The notes under the pieces were generated by a model, which saw nothing but the letters and a program-made list of their open reading frames with translations, was not told the DNA's origin and ran no database searches. 64,000 bases of DNA. Origin: Spartobacteria bacterium. GTDB taxonomy: Bacteria; Verrucomicrobiota; Verrucomicrobiia; Chthoniobacterales; UBA10450. The stretch is taken from assembly GCA_003134765.1 (NCBI GenBank), contig PLCM01000041.1, positions 1-64,000 of the forward strand, read 5' to 3'. A program made the position numbers and the translations under genes. Below, in pieces: positions 1-8,445 of this stretch; the first letter of the stretch is position 1; every line of letters begins with the position of its first letter.

Positions 1-2
1 CC

Positions 3-1487
3 GACGACCGCGAGCCGACCCGAGAATTCTGGACGGATTCAGTCGCGGGGCGTGCACCCTACGATGTGGAGTACCGCGTCCAACGGAAGGACGGCGTTTA
101 TGGTTGGTTCAAGACGCGTGGCGTGCCGATCCGGGACGAGGAAGGTAAGATCGAGAAATGGTTTGGGACGTGCACTGACATCACTGACCGCAAACAAGTC
201 GAGGCCTCTCTCCGTCAGAGCGAATACGAGCTGCGGAAAACGCGAGATGGGCTGGAACGCAAAGTCGAATTACGAACGGCCGAGCTCAGTCGAAGCACTG
301 AAGCACTGCGCGCGTCCGAGCAAGTGGCGCGCGGACAGGTGGAGGCGCTGACCCAGAGTCTGGATGTGCTCGCCACCGCGCCTGATCCGGAAAACTTCAT
401 TGGACAGATGCTCAGCACAATTGCTCGTTTGTTGAACGCGCAAAGCGTCGTTTTGTGGCTGTTGGATAAACCCACTGACTCGCTTCTTTTACGCTCAGCA
501 TGGGACGGCGGAAACTTGGCCGGACCGGACCCGGAGCATCCGTTCATCAAGGATCCATCATTGTGGAAACAGAACCCTGTCATGCAGGAACTGATTTTCA
601 CAGGAGCTCCCGTAGTTTGCGATGACATCGAAACTGATCCCCGAGTCGGTGGCGATTGGGCCGATTACTTGAAGCGAAAGCGGACCAAAAGGTTTCTCGC
701 CGTTCCGATGTTCATAAGTGGAGAGGTTAGAGGATTTGTTGGCATTCGCCATTTCCACGGCGGTTCGTATCGGCCTGAAGAAATCGAATTGACTCAGGCA
801 CTCGCCCATCAAGTGATGCTCGCTTTTCAACTGAATGAATTTGCTGAGCAAGGCCACCGAGCGGCCGTTTTCGAAGAACGAAATCGAATGGCGCGGGACA
901 TCCACGACACCCTCGCACAAGGTTTTACCGGCGTGATTGTGCAGCTGGAAGCGGCCGACGATGCGATCTCGTGTGGCCGTCAGAAAGAGGCGGACAAGCA
1001 TCTGCATCGCGCGGCGGCTTTGGCTCGCCAAAGCTTAAATGAGGCGCGCCGGTCCGTGCACGCGCTGCGACCGGACGCCTTGGAGCGGGATAATTTTTGG
1101 GCGGCTCTCAAAGGAATTATCAAGGGCACCACGGCGGGAACCGCCTTACACACGACGTGCGAACTGCGCGGCAAACTCCCGGACCTTCCACCGATGTGGC
1201 AGGAAAACTTTTTGCACATTGGGCAGGAAGCTTTGACTAACACACTCAAGTACGCGCACGCTCAGACTTTTAGAACGCGTTTAAGCTGCAACGGAAAGGG
1301 GATTCGACTGGAATTGGTTGATGATGGGGTTGGATTTGATCCCAAAGATCGACACGATGGCTTGGGTTTAACGGGAATGCGTGAGCGGGTTCAACAAATG
1401 AACGGTGAGTTGCAAATCACAAGCGCGCGCGGCGGAGGGACCAACGTTCTCGTCGTCGTGTCGATCAACCAGGAGTCGATGTCATGA
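3..1487 (+). CDS. PAS-GAF sensor histidine kinase (NarL/DegS type), 5' end outside window
   Basis: This is a probably cytoplasmic sensor kinase for a two-component system. The frame is open from base 3 and the first residues (DDREPTREFW..) already read as a PAS domain, so the true start lies upstream; the GTG at 66 is internal. In order there is a PAS/PAC domain to about 1-180, a coiled-coil linker, a GAF domain at about 370-840, a HisKA_3 dimerisation domain whose phospho-acceptor His (ARDIHDTLAQG) is encoded at 903-905, and a HATPase_c domain with N box EALTNTLKYAHA, DDGVGF and GLGLTGMRER. All catalytic boxes appear intact. The stop overlaps the start of the response regulator by 4 bp (ATGA), so the two would be translationally coupled. 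The signal is unknown; PAS and GAF suggest a small ligand or redox cue. Confidence 0.9.
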   Translation, partial: DDREPTREFWTDSVAGRAPYDVEYRVQRKDGVYGWFKTRGVPIRDEEGKIEKWFGTCTDITDRKQVEASLRQSEYELRKTRDGLERKVELRTAELSRSTEALRASEQVARGQVEALTQSLDVLATAPDPENFIGQMLSTIARLLNAQSVVLWLLDKPTDSLLLRSAWDGGNLAGPDPEHPFIKDPSLWKQNPVMQELIFTGAPVVCDDIETDPRVGGDWADYLKRKRTKRFLAVPMFISGEVRGFVGIRHFHGGSYRPEEIELTQALAHQVMLAFQLNEFAEQGHRAAVFEERNRMARDIHDTLAQGFTGVIVQLEAADDAISCGRQKEADKHLHRAAALARQSLNEARRSVHALRPDALERDNFWAALKGIIKGTTAGTALHTTCELRGKLPDLPPMWQENFLHIGQEALTNTLKYAHAQTFRTRLSCNGKGIRLELVDDGVGFDPKDRHDGLGLTGMRERVQQMNGELQITSARGGGTNVLVVVSINQESMS

Positions 1488-1795
1488 AAAGCAAGAAGCA
1501 AAGCGTGGGTAAGTCTAAGAAGGATGTGAAGGCGACTGCTCGATCCATTCCAAAGAGTGCCGCAGAAAAATCGCGGATCCGCGTGCTTATCGTCGACGAT
1601 CACAGTGTGGTGCGTGAAGGTCTGGCTTCACTGATTAGTCCCGTCTCCAAATGGTTCGGGCAAGTGGCATCGACCGACTGTTCATCGCGTTTTGCTCCGC
1701 CTCGCGATTACCCGGTCAGGATTGCGCACGGATCGCCAAACATAGTCTCCGTTGGCAGAGCGTCTCGTTCGCAAAGATTTTTTGCGCTTTTGTGA
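1484..1795 (+). pseudogene. Truncated NarL-family response regulator
   Basis: The partner regulator of the upstream kinase. After a basic lead of about 25 residues it shows the start of a receiver domain, IRVLIVDDHSVVREGLASLI, with the two acidic Asp residues. Homology then stops abruptly at about 1636-1640 and the rest of the ORF resembles nothing I know. The phospho-accepting Asp, the remaining receiver helices and the LuxR-type HTH are all missing. A normal member is about 210-230 residues; this ORF has 103. The DNA to 1946 shows no displaced C-terminal part in any frame. I infer a deletion or insertion breakpoint inside the gene, leaving an orphan kinase. Confidence 0.75.
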
Positions 1796-1946
1796 CCCGT
1801 TCCGCCGGAGACGGACACTGCTGGACAGGTGCGGACGCTAAAAGAAATTCCATTACCCTAACTCCGGACAATTGTGCGGACATTTCTGGACAGGAGTGGA
1901 CTGACGGAAAATCATCAGGGGGGCAAACGGGTGGCCCTCCTCGGCG
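1641..1946. other. Non-coding stretch with helically phased GGAC repeats
   Basis: No convincing gene lies between the broken regulator and the kelch gene. Seven GGAC motifs occur here, at 1813, 1823, 1833, 1866, 1878, 1888 and 1898. Within two triplets the spacing is exactly 10 bp, one helical turn. Such iterated sites are typical of transposon ends or of cooperative protein-binding arrays; which applies cannot be told from the sequence. Confidence 0.4.
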
Positions 1947-3920
1947 TTACTGGAGGTTGTAAACCTCTACTAGTCCTACGCCGGTCGTGTTGTTTTTTCC
2001 CCGCACGATCGCGGTGTAGTTGCCTGGAGCCAGAGTGGCGATCAGGGCCGATTCCAAATCGTTCGTCGGGGGAATCGTCGTGGCGCGGATGTCAGCTTCC
2101 TGAGACTGGCCGGTCTGATCGTTGATCTTCCAGTTGTCGTTGGTCGCAAGGGTAGTTCCACTTCCGTCATGCAGCCCCAGGGTTGGATCAGCCAACCGGC
2201 CGGGAACGGGGGTGCCGTTCACAGTGAGTGATGGGCCTATCGCGCGCACAATCACTTTGGTGCCTCCGGTTCCTCCGCCAACAATTAACCCACCGATCAT
2301 GACGTTATCGCCGGTATCGACGAAACCACGCGAACTGATATTAGCCAGTTTAGAGTTCGCGGCTTGCGCTAGATCGTAAAGCTCCACCAGCCCCACTCCT
2401 GTGCCACCATTTTTGCCTGCGAGGATTGCTGTGTAATTGCCCGGTGGAAGAGTTGTGACGATGGCCGATTCTAAGTCGTTCGTCGGCGGAATTGTCGTGG
2501 CGCGGATATCGGCTTCCTGAGACTGACCAGTCTGATCGTTGATCTTCCAATTGTCATTAGTTATAACCGTGCCGTCCGGTTGATGTAACTCTAGAGTCGG
2601 ATCGGACAAAGTAACGCCGACACCATTGAGCGAAGGACCCATTCCTCGAATGATTACTTTCTTTGGATCACTCCCAGTGACGATAAAGCCACCGATGAGA
2701 ACTCTGTCATCGGCAAGAACGCGCATGCGCGTGGAAATGTTAAGTAGCTGCGCCGGAGTAGGTGGTGGCCCTCCGTAGAGTTCCGCGCTCGCGAGAATGC
2801 CACCGTTGTTGTCATTCCCTGCTGCGACAAGCACCTTGCCGTCGGACAGCAACGTCGCCGTGTGAACAACGCGTGCGGTCGCGAGGCTCCCGGTCGCAGT
2901 CCAGGTCCCGCTCGCCGGATCGTAGAGTTCCGCGCTCGCAAGAGAGCTACCGTTGTTGTCCACTCCTCCTGCAACGAGCACCGTGCCGTCGGACAACAAC
3001 GTCGCTCCGGGAATATAGCGTCCCGTAGCGAGGCTGTTTGTCGCGGTCCAGATCCCGCTCGCCGGATCGAACAGTTCCGCAATCGCGAGGGCGCCGCCGC
3101 TGCCACCGCCTCCCGCGACAAGCACCTTTCCATTGGGCAGCAAGGTAGCCGTGTGAAAATGACGTGCGGTCGCGAGACTCCCGGTCGCAGCCCAGGTCCC
3201 GCTCGCCGGATCGTACAGTTCCGCGCTCGCGGACAAGCCACTATTGTCCAGTCCTCCTGCGACGAGCACCTTCCCGTTAGGCAGCAACGTCGCCTTGTGC
3301 TCTCGGCGTGCGGTGGAGAGGCCACCGGTCGCAGTCCAGGTCCCGCTCGCCGGATCGTACAGTTCCGCGCTCGCGAGGAAGGCGGTGGTGCCGTTCTGAC
3401 CTCCCGCGACAAGCACCTTGCCATTGAGCAGCAACGTCGCTGTATATAGACGGCGCGCTGTGCCGAGGCTCCCAGTCGCAGTCCAGGTCCCGCTCGCCGG
3501 ATCGTACAGTTCCGCGCTCGCGAGATCGCCGCTGGGGCCTTCGTTGGACACTCCTGCTGCGACGAGCACCTTGCCGTTGGGCAGCAACGTCGCCGAGTGA
3601 TAAAAGCGTGCGGCAGCGAGGCTTCCGGTCGCGGCCCAGGTCCCACTCGCCGGATCGTAGAGTTCCGCGCTCGCGAGAACGGGGCTGTTGAAGCCAATGC
3701 CTCCTGCGACGAGCACCGTGCCATTGGGCAGCAAGGTTGCCGTATGCTCATAACGCGCCTCGGCGAGGGTGCCGGTATTAGTGAAAACACCGGAAGCGCC
3801 CGCGCGCGGCTGCCCGAGCACCAGCCCCGCGCCGACAGAAAGCATCGGAAACGCGACCCGCCGCGCCAAAATCGAGGTAGCCAACAGAAGACTGCCAGTA
3901 AACGAATGTAATCTTTTCAT
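1947..3920 (-). CDS. Secreted kelch-repeat protein with duplicated C-terminal domain
   Basis: A predicted secreted or surface protein of 657 residues. It has an N-terminal hydrophobic leader (about residues 1-42). Seven kelch-like blades of about 48 residues follow, each built around AELYDPASGTW, ATLLPNGKVLVAGG and a Gly/Asn-rich loop; together they should form one seven-bladed beta-propeller. The C-terminal part (about 390-657) is two copies of a 130-residue beta-rich module containing GMGPSL or AIGPSL, NDNWKINDQTGQSQEADIRA and PGNYTAI. The module is common in verrucomicrobial exported proteins and its function is unknown to me. The blades are also very similar at DNA level (2,760-3,740, period about 145 bp), so blade number could change by recombination. 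It probably binds surface polymers; no enzyme motif is visible. Confidence 0.85.
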   Translation of the reverse strand: MKRLHSFTGSLLLATSILARRVAFPMLSVGAGLVLGQPRAGASGVFTNTGTLAEARYEHTATLLPNGTVLVAGGIGFNSPVLASAELYDPASGTWAATGSLAAARFYHSATLLPNGKVLVAAGVSNEGPSGDLASAELYDPASGTWTATGSLGTARRLYTATLLLNGKVLVAGGQNGTTAFLASAELYDPASGTWTATGGLSTARREHKATLLPNGKVLVAGGLDNSGLSASAELYDPASGTWAATGSLATARHFHTATLLPNGKVLVAGGGGSGGALAIAELFDPASGIWTATNSLATGRYIPGATLLSDGTVLVAGGVDNNGSSLASAELYDPASGTWTATGSLATARVVHTATLLSDGKVLVAAGNDNNGGILASAELYGGPPPTPAQLLNISTRMRVLADDRVLIGGFIVTGSDPKKVIIRGMGPSLNGVGVTLSDPTLELHQPDGTVITNDNWKINDQTGQSQEADIRATTIPPTNDLESAIVTTLPPGNYTAILAGKNGGTGVGLVELYDLAQAANSKLANISSRGFVDTGDNVMIGGLIVGGGTGGTKVIVRAIGPSLTVNGTPVPGRLADPTLGLHDGSGTTLATNDNWKINDQTGQSQEADIRATTIPPTNDLESALIATLAPGNYTAIVRGKNNTTGVGLVEVYNLQ

Positions 3921-4088
3921 GGTTTAGGCCCGCATGTTTTCCGCAGCCACACCGCTGCCGCCCGCGTTCGCAAATCAATCCGTGAAAAGGTCGGCCCGTT
4001 CGGCACTCCCAGCAGAGTCAGAATGAACAGCGAAAGAGTGCCAGCCTTTATTTGCAAGGTGTGGTTTTTTATTTTTTCGATTGCCCCT

Positions 4089-4823
4089 TCATTGACATAA
4101 AGCGGAAATGGCCACGAGATGGGGCCAGATATTTCCCCGCGAATTTCCAGATCGACAATTGGAGCAACGCGGCCTTCTGAAATCCACGCGACGTGGCCAA
4201 ATTCGAGTATTCACCGCACGATAAGTGGAGGCGTTCTTTAAACGAACCAGACGTTGATCCTGACAGACCCACCGCTCGACCCATCCTGACCTCCGCCGAC
4301 GCGCAGGAGGGCTGGTCTTGAGTCGGGCGCCGCTCGGCTTACCTGCCGCACACTCGCCGCAACGGATTATTTCCCCGGGCGGTCGGTCAATCTTGCGGCG
4401 GCTGCGCTGCCGACCGTCTACGCCGACGCGAACGTCGGAGGGATCTCGCTTCTTATTGTAAACGCCATATCCGATATACGCTTCGTTACGCAACGTCCCG
4501 ACCAGTGCGGTCCGCTGCAAACGCGACACGCTTTCCACGATCACTGCCTTGATCTGGCCGCTCTCGATCAGCCCGAGCAGTTTTTTGAACTCGGGCGTGC
4601 TGCCGACGCTCGCGCCGCTAACGTCCGTGACCTCAAAAGAAGCAATGAGCTTGTAGCCGCGCGATTCAATGATCGCATCGGTAAGGGCGTACTGGCGCTG
4701 GACTCCGGCGTGGCGGCTGCGGTCGGCCTGCTCCTGCGTGCTGACGCGAATCCAGCGCGCCACGCAAATACTTTGCGCCTTCTCCGCCCGCTCGATGTGA
4801 CCGGCCTCCATATAGACAAGCAA
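4089..4823 (-). pseudogene. Serine recombinase remnant with internal deletion
   Basis: The first about 105 residues are the N-terminal part of a large serine recombinase/resolvase domain, with RVST holding the expected nucleophilic serine and EVTDVSGAS and VESVSRLQR further on. The sequence then jumps directly to TLRNEAYIGYGVYNKKRDP, the start of the Recombinase domain that normally lies more than 100 residues later. The linking part of the catalytic domain is therefore gone, and the C-terminus dissolves into low-complexity basic sequence, suggesting frameshifts. A full-length family member is about 450-550 residues. I regard it as a dead mobile-element recombinase and part of a scar running to about 5.37 kb. 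The 3' flank (3,921-4,088) holds nothing recognisable. Confidence 0.7.
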
Positions 4824-4836
4824 AAATTACGACGAT

Positions 4837-5067
4837 TTATTTTGGCAATTCTTCCTTCCGCGCCTGCGATCCCCTGCCCGGACGCGTCCGATTTTCCGCA
4901 ATTTCGCGGGCGATCAAAACAACAGCGGAATCGTCCGACCCCGCTTGAACAGCGAGGGTCAGTCGGTCGAGAAGCGCTTCTTCCCGCTGCACCGTGTCGA
5001 CCAGCATGCGGACAAAACCGGTGGGACCTGCAACAAGCTCTTCTGGAATTCGTTTCTCCGCGCGCAT
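4837..5067 (-). CDS. Small hypothetical protein upstream of the recombinase remnant
   Basis: A 76-residue ORF beginning MRAEKRIPEEL and rich in Glu, Arg and Ala, without signal peptide or membrane segment. It sits 13 bp upstream of the recombinase remnant on the same strand, so the two may have formed one transcription unit of a former mobile element. I do not recognise the family. The sequence looks helical (MLVDTVQREEALLDRLTLAVQ) and more protein-like than overlapping ORFs on the other frames, which is the main reason for calling it. Confidence 0.4.
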   Translation of the reverse strand: MRAEKRIPEELVAGPTGFVRMLVDTVQREEALLDRLTLAVQAGSDDSAVVLIAREIAENRTRPGRGSQARKEELPK

Positions 5068-5376
5068 GTGGGGCCAGAATGCGAAACGGCTCCACGCCCG
5101 AGTCGACCTGGCTCCAGTACTGCGGACGCCATTAGGCCTAGCGGCCGCTTAGCTCCGCGGTAATATCTTCCTGTGCAGCCTATTGCGGAAGCGCAGAGAC
5201 GCCTGGATGACTTCCGAAAATTTCTCTCACGCCCAGCACCTCGGGGTGCTGGGTATTGCAAGGTCGGTGCGCGTCGTGAATCACCGAGCAGACCGTCCAC
5301 GCATGGCTCGGATCGTCCCTTCAGCTCAGTACCACACTACCGACATGGGCCATTGCCGCCCGTCTTCGCGTGGCAG

Positions 5377-5718
5377 CGCAACAACTACGATCGGCTCGGT
5401 CACCTGATGCAGGGATTCGTTCCGGCGATCATCGCGCGCGAAGTTTTGCTCCGGCTCAATGTTCTCAATCGGCGGAAGTGGCTCCCCTTTCTGGTGCTGT
5501 CGATTTGTTTGGGAATCAGTGCGTTTTATGAATTGATCGAATGGTGGACCGCCCTGGCCAGCGGCGGCGCCGCCAATGATTTCCTCGGCAGCCAGGGCGA
5601 CGTCTGGGACACCCAATCGGACATGTTCCATGCCCTCATTGGAGCCCTCTGCGCGCTCGTCTTTTTTTCCGCGCTTCATGATCGCGCGCTGCGAAATCTC
5701 AACCAACCTGCTGCCTGA
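5377..5718 (+). pseudogene. DUF2238 (YjdF-like) membrane protein, N-terminal half missing
   Basis: From RNNYDRLGHLMQGFVPAI onward the reading matches the C-terminal half of the DUF2238/YjdF inner-membrane family, including ISAFYELIEWW and GSQGDVWDTQSDM and a last hydrophobic helix. Family members are about 200 residues with several transmembrane helices before this point; none of those is present. The frame stays open upstream to 5173 but that part is not family-like and contains a perfect 9-bp-stem hairpin (5232-5253). I infer that the 5' half was lost in the same rearrangement that left the recombinase remnant. The stop codon overlaps the probable start of the ABC permease. Confidence 0.7.
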
Positions 5719-6515
5719 AAAAGTATCTCACCGTTTTTAACCTCGGGTTGCAGAACACGTTCGTTTACCGGTGGAATTATTTTCTGCGGGCGGTTTTCGG
5801 GCTGATTCCGCTCGCGGGTACCGTCTTTCTTTGGCGCGCCGTTTTCAAGGAACCCGGCGGCGGGATGCACGGCTATACCTACGGGTCGATGATCTACTAC
5901 TACCTTCTTACCATCGTCGTCTCGAATCTCGTCACGCCCACCGAGGACGAATGGCAGATCGCCTCCGATATTCGCGAAGGTCAGATCAATTCATTTCTGA
6001 CCAAGCCGCTGAACTATCTCGGCTACCGCTTTAGCATTTTCCTCAGCGGCCGCCTCGTCTTTAGTGCCGTCACGATTCCACCGATCGCGCTCATCCTCTT
6101 CTATTTTCGCAGTTACCTGACGCTTCCGTCGCACGCCACGACTTACGTTTGCGCGTTTGTTTCGCTCGTCATGTCCGGGCTGATCCAATTCTTCATCACC
6201 TACACGATCGCGCTCTTCGCTTTCTGGATTCTGGAGATTTCCACGATCGTTTTCATCGTCTACTCCTTCGAATATTTTCTCGGCGGCCAGATGTTCCCCG
6301 TCGACATCATGCCGGCCGGGATTCAGGCCGCAATGAAATGGCTTCCCTTTTACTACGAACTTTTTTGCCCGATCGCGATCTTCATGGAGCGCCTCCGCGG
6401 GGCGGAGATGGGGCAGGCCCTGGCCATTCAAAGCGGCTGGGTGTTGGTCATGTGGGCAGCCGCTCACTACATGTGGAAACGCGGCCTGGGTCATTACCAG
6501 GCGGTGGGCGGGTAA
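5715..6515 (+). CDS. ABC-2 type transporter permease (COG4587-like)
   Basis: An integral membrane permease of about 266 residues with six hydrophobic segments, of the paired ABC-2 permease family found with COG3694 permeases and a COG4586 ATPase. The conserved N-terminus KKYLTVFNLGLQNTFVYRWN begins before the first standard start (TTG 5748), so translation probably starts at CTG 5715, which overlaps the upstream TGA (CTGA); this start is inferred from homology and lacks a clear ribosome-binding site. The motif TEDEWQIASDIREGQINSFLTKP is typical of the family and should contact the ATPase. The second permease is at 11.9 kb, and no cognate ATPase is in this window. Confidence 0.8.
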   Translation: MKKYLTVFNLGLQNTFVYRWNYFLRAVFGLIPLAGTVFLWRAVFKEPGGGMHGYTYGSMIYYYLLTIVVSNLVTPTEDEWQIASDIREGQINSFLTKPLNYLGYRFSIFLSGRLVFSAVTIPPIALILFYFRSYLTLPSHATTYVCAFVSLVMSGLIQFFITYTIALFAFWILEISTIVFIVYSFEYFLGGQMFPVDIMPAGIQAAMKWLPFYYELFCPIAIFMERLRGAEMGQALAIQSGWVLVMWAAAHYMWKRGLGHYQAVGG

Positions 6516-6521
6516 AAGATC

Positions 6522-6612
6522 GTCATCCCGAGCGAAGTCGAGGGATCCCGTGGCAATGCGGTCGGTTCCGCAACGGGATCCCTCGACTCCGCTACGCTCC
6601 ACTCGGGATGAC
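6522..6612. repeat. Dispersed palindrome, family A (copy 1)
   Basis: Inverted arms GTCATCCCGAGCGAAGTCGA and TCGACTCCGCTACGCTCC..GGGATGAC with inner arms GGGATCCC flank a short centre. Related copies lie at 28329-28432 and 31800-31928. It sits between two convergent genes and could also act as a bidirectional terminator. Confidence 0.8.
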
Positions 6613-6624
6613 GGCGATGACAGG

Positions 6625-6993
6625 CTACTCGCTCGCGCTAGGCAACCCGGCTTCCTTCCAGGCCCGGAAACCGCCCGAGAGGGAACGAACGTTTTCGTAT
6701 CCCATCTTCTGTAAACTTTCGGCGACGAGAGCGGAACGGCTGCCCCCACCGCAATAACAAATGATCGGCGTTTTCAGATCGGGAACCTGCTCTTCGATTT
6801 CCAGTTCGATCACGCCACGGCTGAGATGCTTCGCGCCTTTGGCGTGATCATCACGCCAATCGTCGTCCTCACGCACATCGATCAGGATCGCACCGCCCTG
6901 CTCGGCCTGCTGCCGAGCCTCACCCGCCGAAATCTCAGTGATGTGGTTCTTGGCTTCCGCCACCGATTTCTGAAATCGATTCGGCTGTGACAT
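6625..6993 (-). CDS. Rhodanese-like sulfurtransferase domain protein
   Basis: A single-domain rhodanese of 122 residues, cytoplasmic with no leader. It has the domain start ILIDVREDDDW, the substrate loop CYCGGGSRS with the likely active-site Cys81, and the closing helix GGFRAWKEAG. Such proteins move sulfane sulfur or act in thiol homeostasis; the donor and acceptor cannot be inferred here. It stands alone on the minus strand between palindromes A1 and B1, so it is probably monocistronic. Confidence 0.88.
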   Translation of the reverse strand: MSQPNRFQKSVAEAKNHITEISAGEARQQAEQGGAILIDVREDDDWRDDHAKGAKHLSRGVIELEIEEQVPDLKTPIICYCGGGSRSALVAESLQKMGYENVRSLSGGFRAWKEAGLPSASE

Positions 6994-7031
6994 GAACGAG
7001 CGTCCGATAGCAGCTGCGAACGGTCAATCTC

Positions 7032-7162
7032 TGGGGAGCGCAGGCGGCCAGCCTGCCCATCTCGGCAGCTTGCCGAGATGTCTTCGTGAGGTGAAAGAAA
7101 TCGTGCGCCGTCCTTCCCAGACTGTGTCCGGCAAGCTGCAGGCTGGCAGCCTGCGCTCCCCA
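7032..7162. repeat. Dispersed palindrome, family B (copy 1)
   Basis: Outer arms GGGGAGCGCAGGCGGCCAGC and GCTGGCAGCCTGCGCTCCCC in inverted orientation, each itself partly palindromic, surround an inner hairpin (CTCGGCAGCTTGCCGAG). A second copy is at 33399-33536. It lies in the divergent gap between the rhodanese and caspase genes. Confidence 0.8.
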
Positions 7163-7183
7163 TACAGTAGTTTATCGTCGTAA

Positions 7184-8305
7184 ATGAAACTATCGATCGC
7201 GCGCTGGCTGCTCATTCTCTTCATCCTGCAACTGCTGCCAAGCCGCCTCGCCGCCAAGGATCTCGGCTGGCAGCCGCAGAAAACCTGGGTCTTCGTCGTC
7301 GGCGTTCTCAGCTGGAAACATTCGGAGACATTCGGTTCGTTCCCGGTGAAGAACCGGCGCGACAACACCCTCGTCGATTTCTTCAAGGAGAGCGGCGTGC
7401 CCGAATCACAGGTCGTTTATCTCCAGGACAAACAAGCCACCCAACAGCGGATCGACCATGCGTTCTCGGAGCAATTGAAGAAACTGCGCCCGGATGATCT
7501 CCTCATCGTTTACTATGCCGGTCACGGGTCGAAATCGGATGACGGCAACGACGTCTACCTCGCGTCCTACGACGCGGGCGATGACGATGTCGATGGCTGG
7601 TCGGTTAACTCCATCCCTGGAAAAATCAACGGGAGCAAGTGCAGCCGCGTGCTTTGGCTGATCGATTGTTGCTATTCCGGGCAGGCCGGGCTGGCCATCA
7701 CCAGGCAATCGAAAGGCCCCGCCTACGCCGCGGTAACTTCATCGGCGGCCAGCGAATCGTCCACCGAACATTGGACCTTCACCGAAGCGCTCCTCGACGC
7801 GCTCCGCGGCATTTCTTACGTGGACCTGAATCATGACGGCGCCATCACGCTTTCGGAATTTGCGGCGCACGTCGAAGCCGACATGAACGCGGCGGAGGAG
7901 CAGCGCTCCACCTTCGCGCATACGAAAGGATTCGACTCCGAGATGGTCCTGGCGCAGGCAAAGCCGCTCGCGAACCCAAGAATCGGCGAGCGGGCAAAAG
8001 CGCGCGACAGCAATGGCGACTGGTACGCCTGCCGGATCATCGAAGCGCGCGGTGAAAAACTAAAGATTCATTTCATCGGTTACGAAGACGATGAAGATCT
8101 CTGGGTCGCGCCGGAAGATCTTGAGACGATCAAGCAGGTGCGTTACGCGACCGGGACCAGAGTGGAAGTGCTTTGGAAGAAACACTGGTATCCGGCGACG
8201 GTTTTGCAGGCGAAGGACGGCGTCCACCTGATCCATTACACCGATTACGATGCGAAGTGGGATGAGTGGGTGCCGTCGCGCCGGATCCGAGAGCCGAAGT
8301 CGTAG
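7184..8305 (+). CDS. Secreted caspase-like (C14/orthocaspase) protein with EF-hand and tudor-like repeats
   Basis: A 373-residue protein with a signal peptide (about 1-24). Residues 33-200 form a caspase-fold peptidase with the catalytic pair visible as His114 in YYAGHGS and Cys163 in DCCYSG. A canonical EF-hand loop follows (DLNHDGAITLSEF, residues 214-226; Asp214, Asn216, Asp218, Glu225), suggesting calcium binding as known for metacaspases. The C-terminal third holds two tudor-knot/agenet-like modules (about 267-315 and 317-370) with DWYACRI and HWYPATV plus DEDLWV and DEWVP. I infer calcium-controlled proteolysis outside the cytoplasm with target binding by the tudor-like modules. The cleavage target is unknown. 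Confidence 0.8.
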   Translation: MKLSIARWLLILFILQLLPSRLAAKDLGWQPQKTWVFVVGVLSWKHSETFGSFPVKNRRDNTLVDFFKESGVPESQVVYLQDKQATQQRIDHAFSEQLKKLRPDDLLIVYYAGHGSKSDDGNDVYLASYDAGDDDVDGWSVNSIPGKINGSKCSRVLWLIDCCYSGQAGLAITRQSKGPAYAAVTSSAASESSTEHWTFTEALLDALRGISYVDLNHDGAITLSEFAAHVEADMNAAEEQRSTFAHTKGFDSEMVLAQAKPLANPRIGERAKARDSNGDWYACRIIEARGEKLKIHFIGYEDDEDLWVAPEDLETIKQVRYATGTRVEVLWKKHWYPATVLQAKDGVHLIHYTDYDAKWDEWVPSRRIREPKS

Positions 8306-8317
8306 CGGCTTGCGCGG

Positions 8318-8435
8318 AGGGACGTGCTTCCACACGTCCAAAATTCTCATTCTGCGTGCATAGAAGTCGGACGTGCAGAAGCACGTCCCTTCGGTGGGTT
8401 CCATGGTAGGGACGGCGCAGCGCGCCGTCCCTACC
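8318..8435. repeat. Two adjacent palindromes, family C
   Basis: First an inverted pair AGGGACGTGCTT / AAGCACGTCCCT (8318-8390), then a compact perfect palindrome GGTAGGGACGGCGC..GCGCCGTCCCTACC (8405-8435). A relative of the second is at 48202-48255. The pair lies between convergent genes and may terminate both. Confidence 0.75.
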
Positions 8436-8445
8436 AGAAAAGACG

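Noticed and set aside
2760-3740. Regular repeats that look like an array
   Set aside because: The 145-bp period encodes kelch blades in one frame; there are no short identical repeats with unique spacers as in CRISPR.
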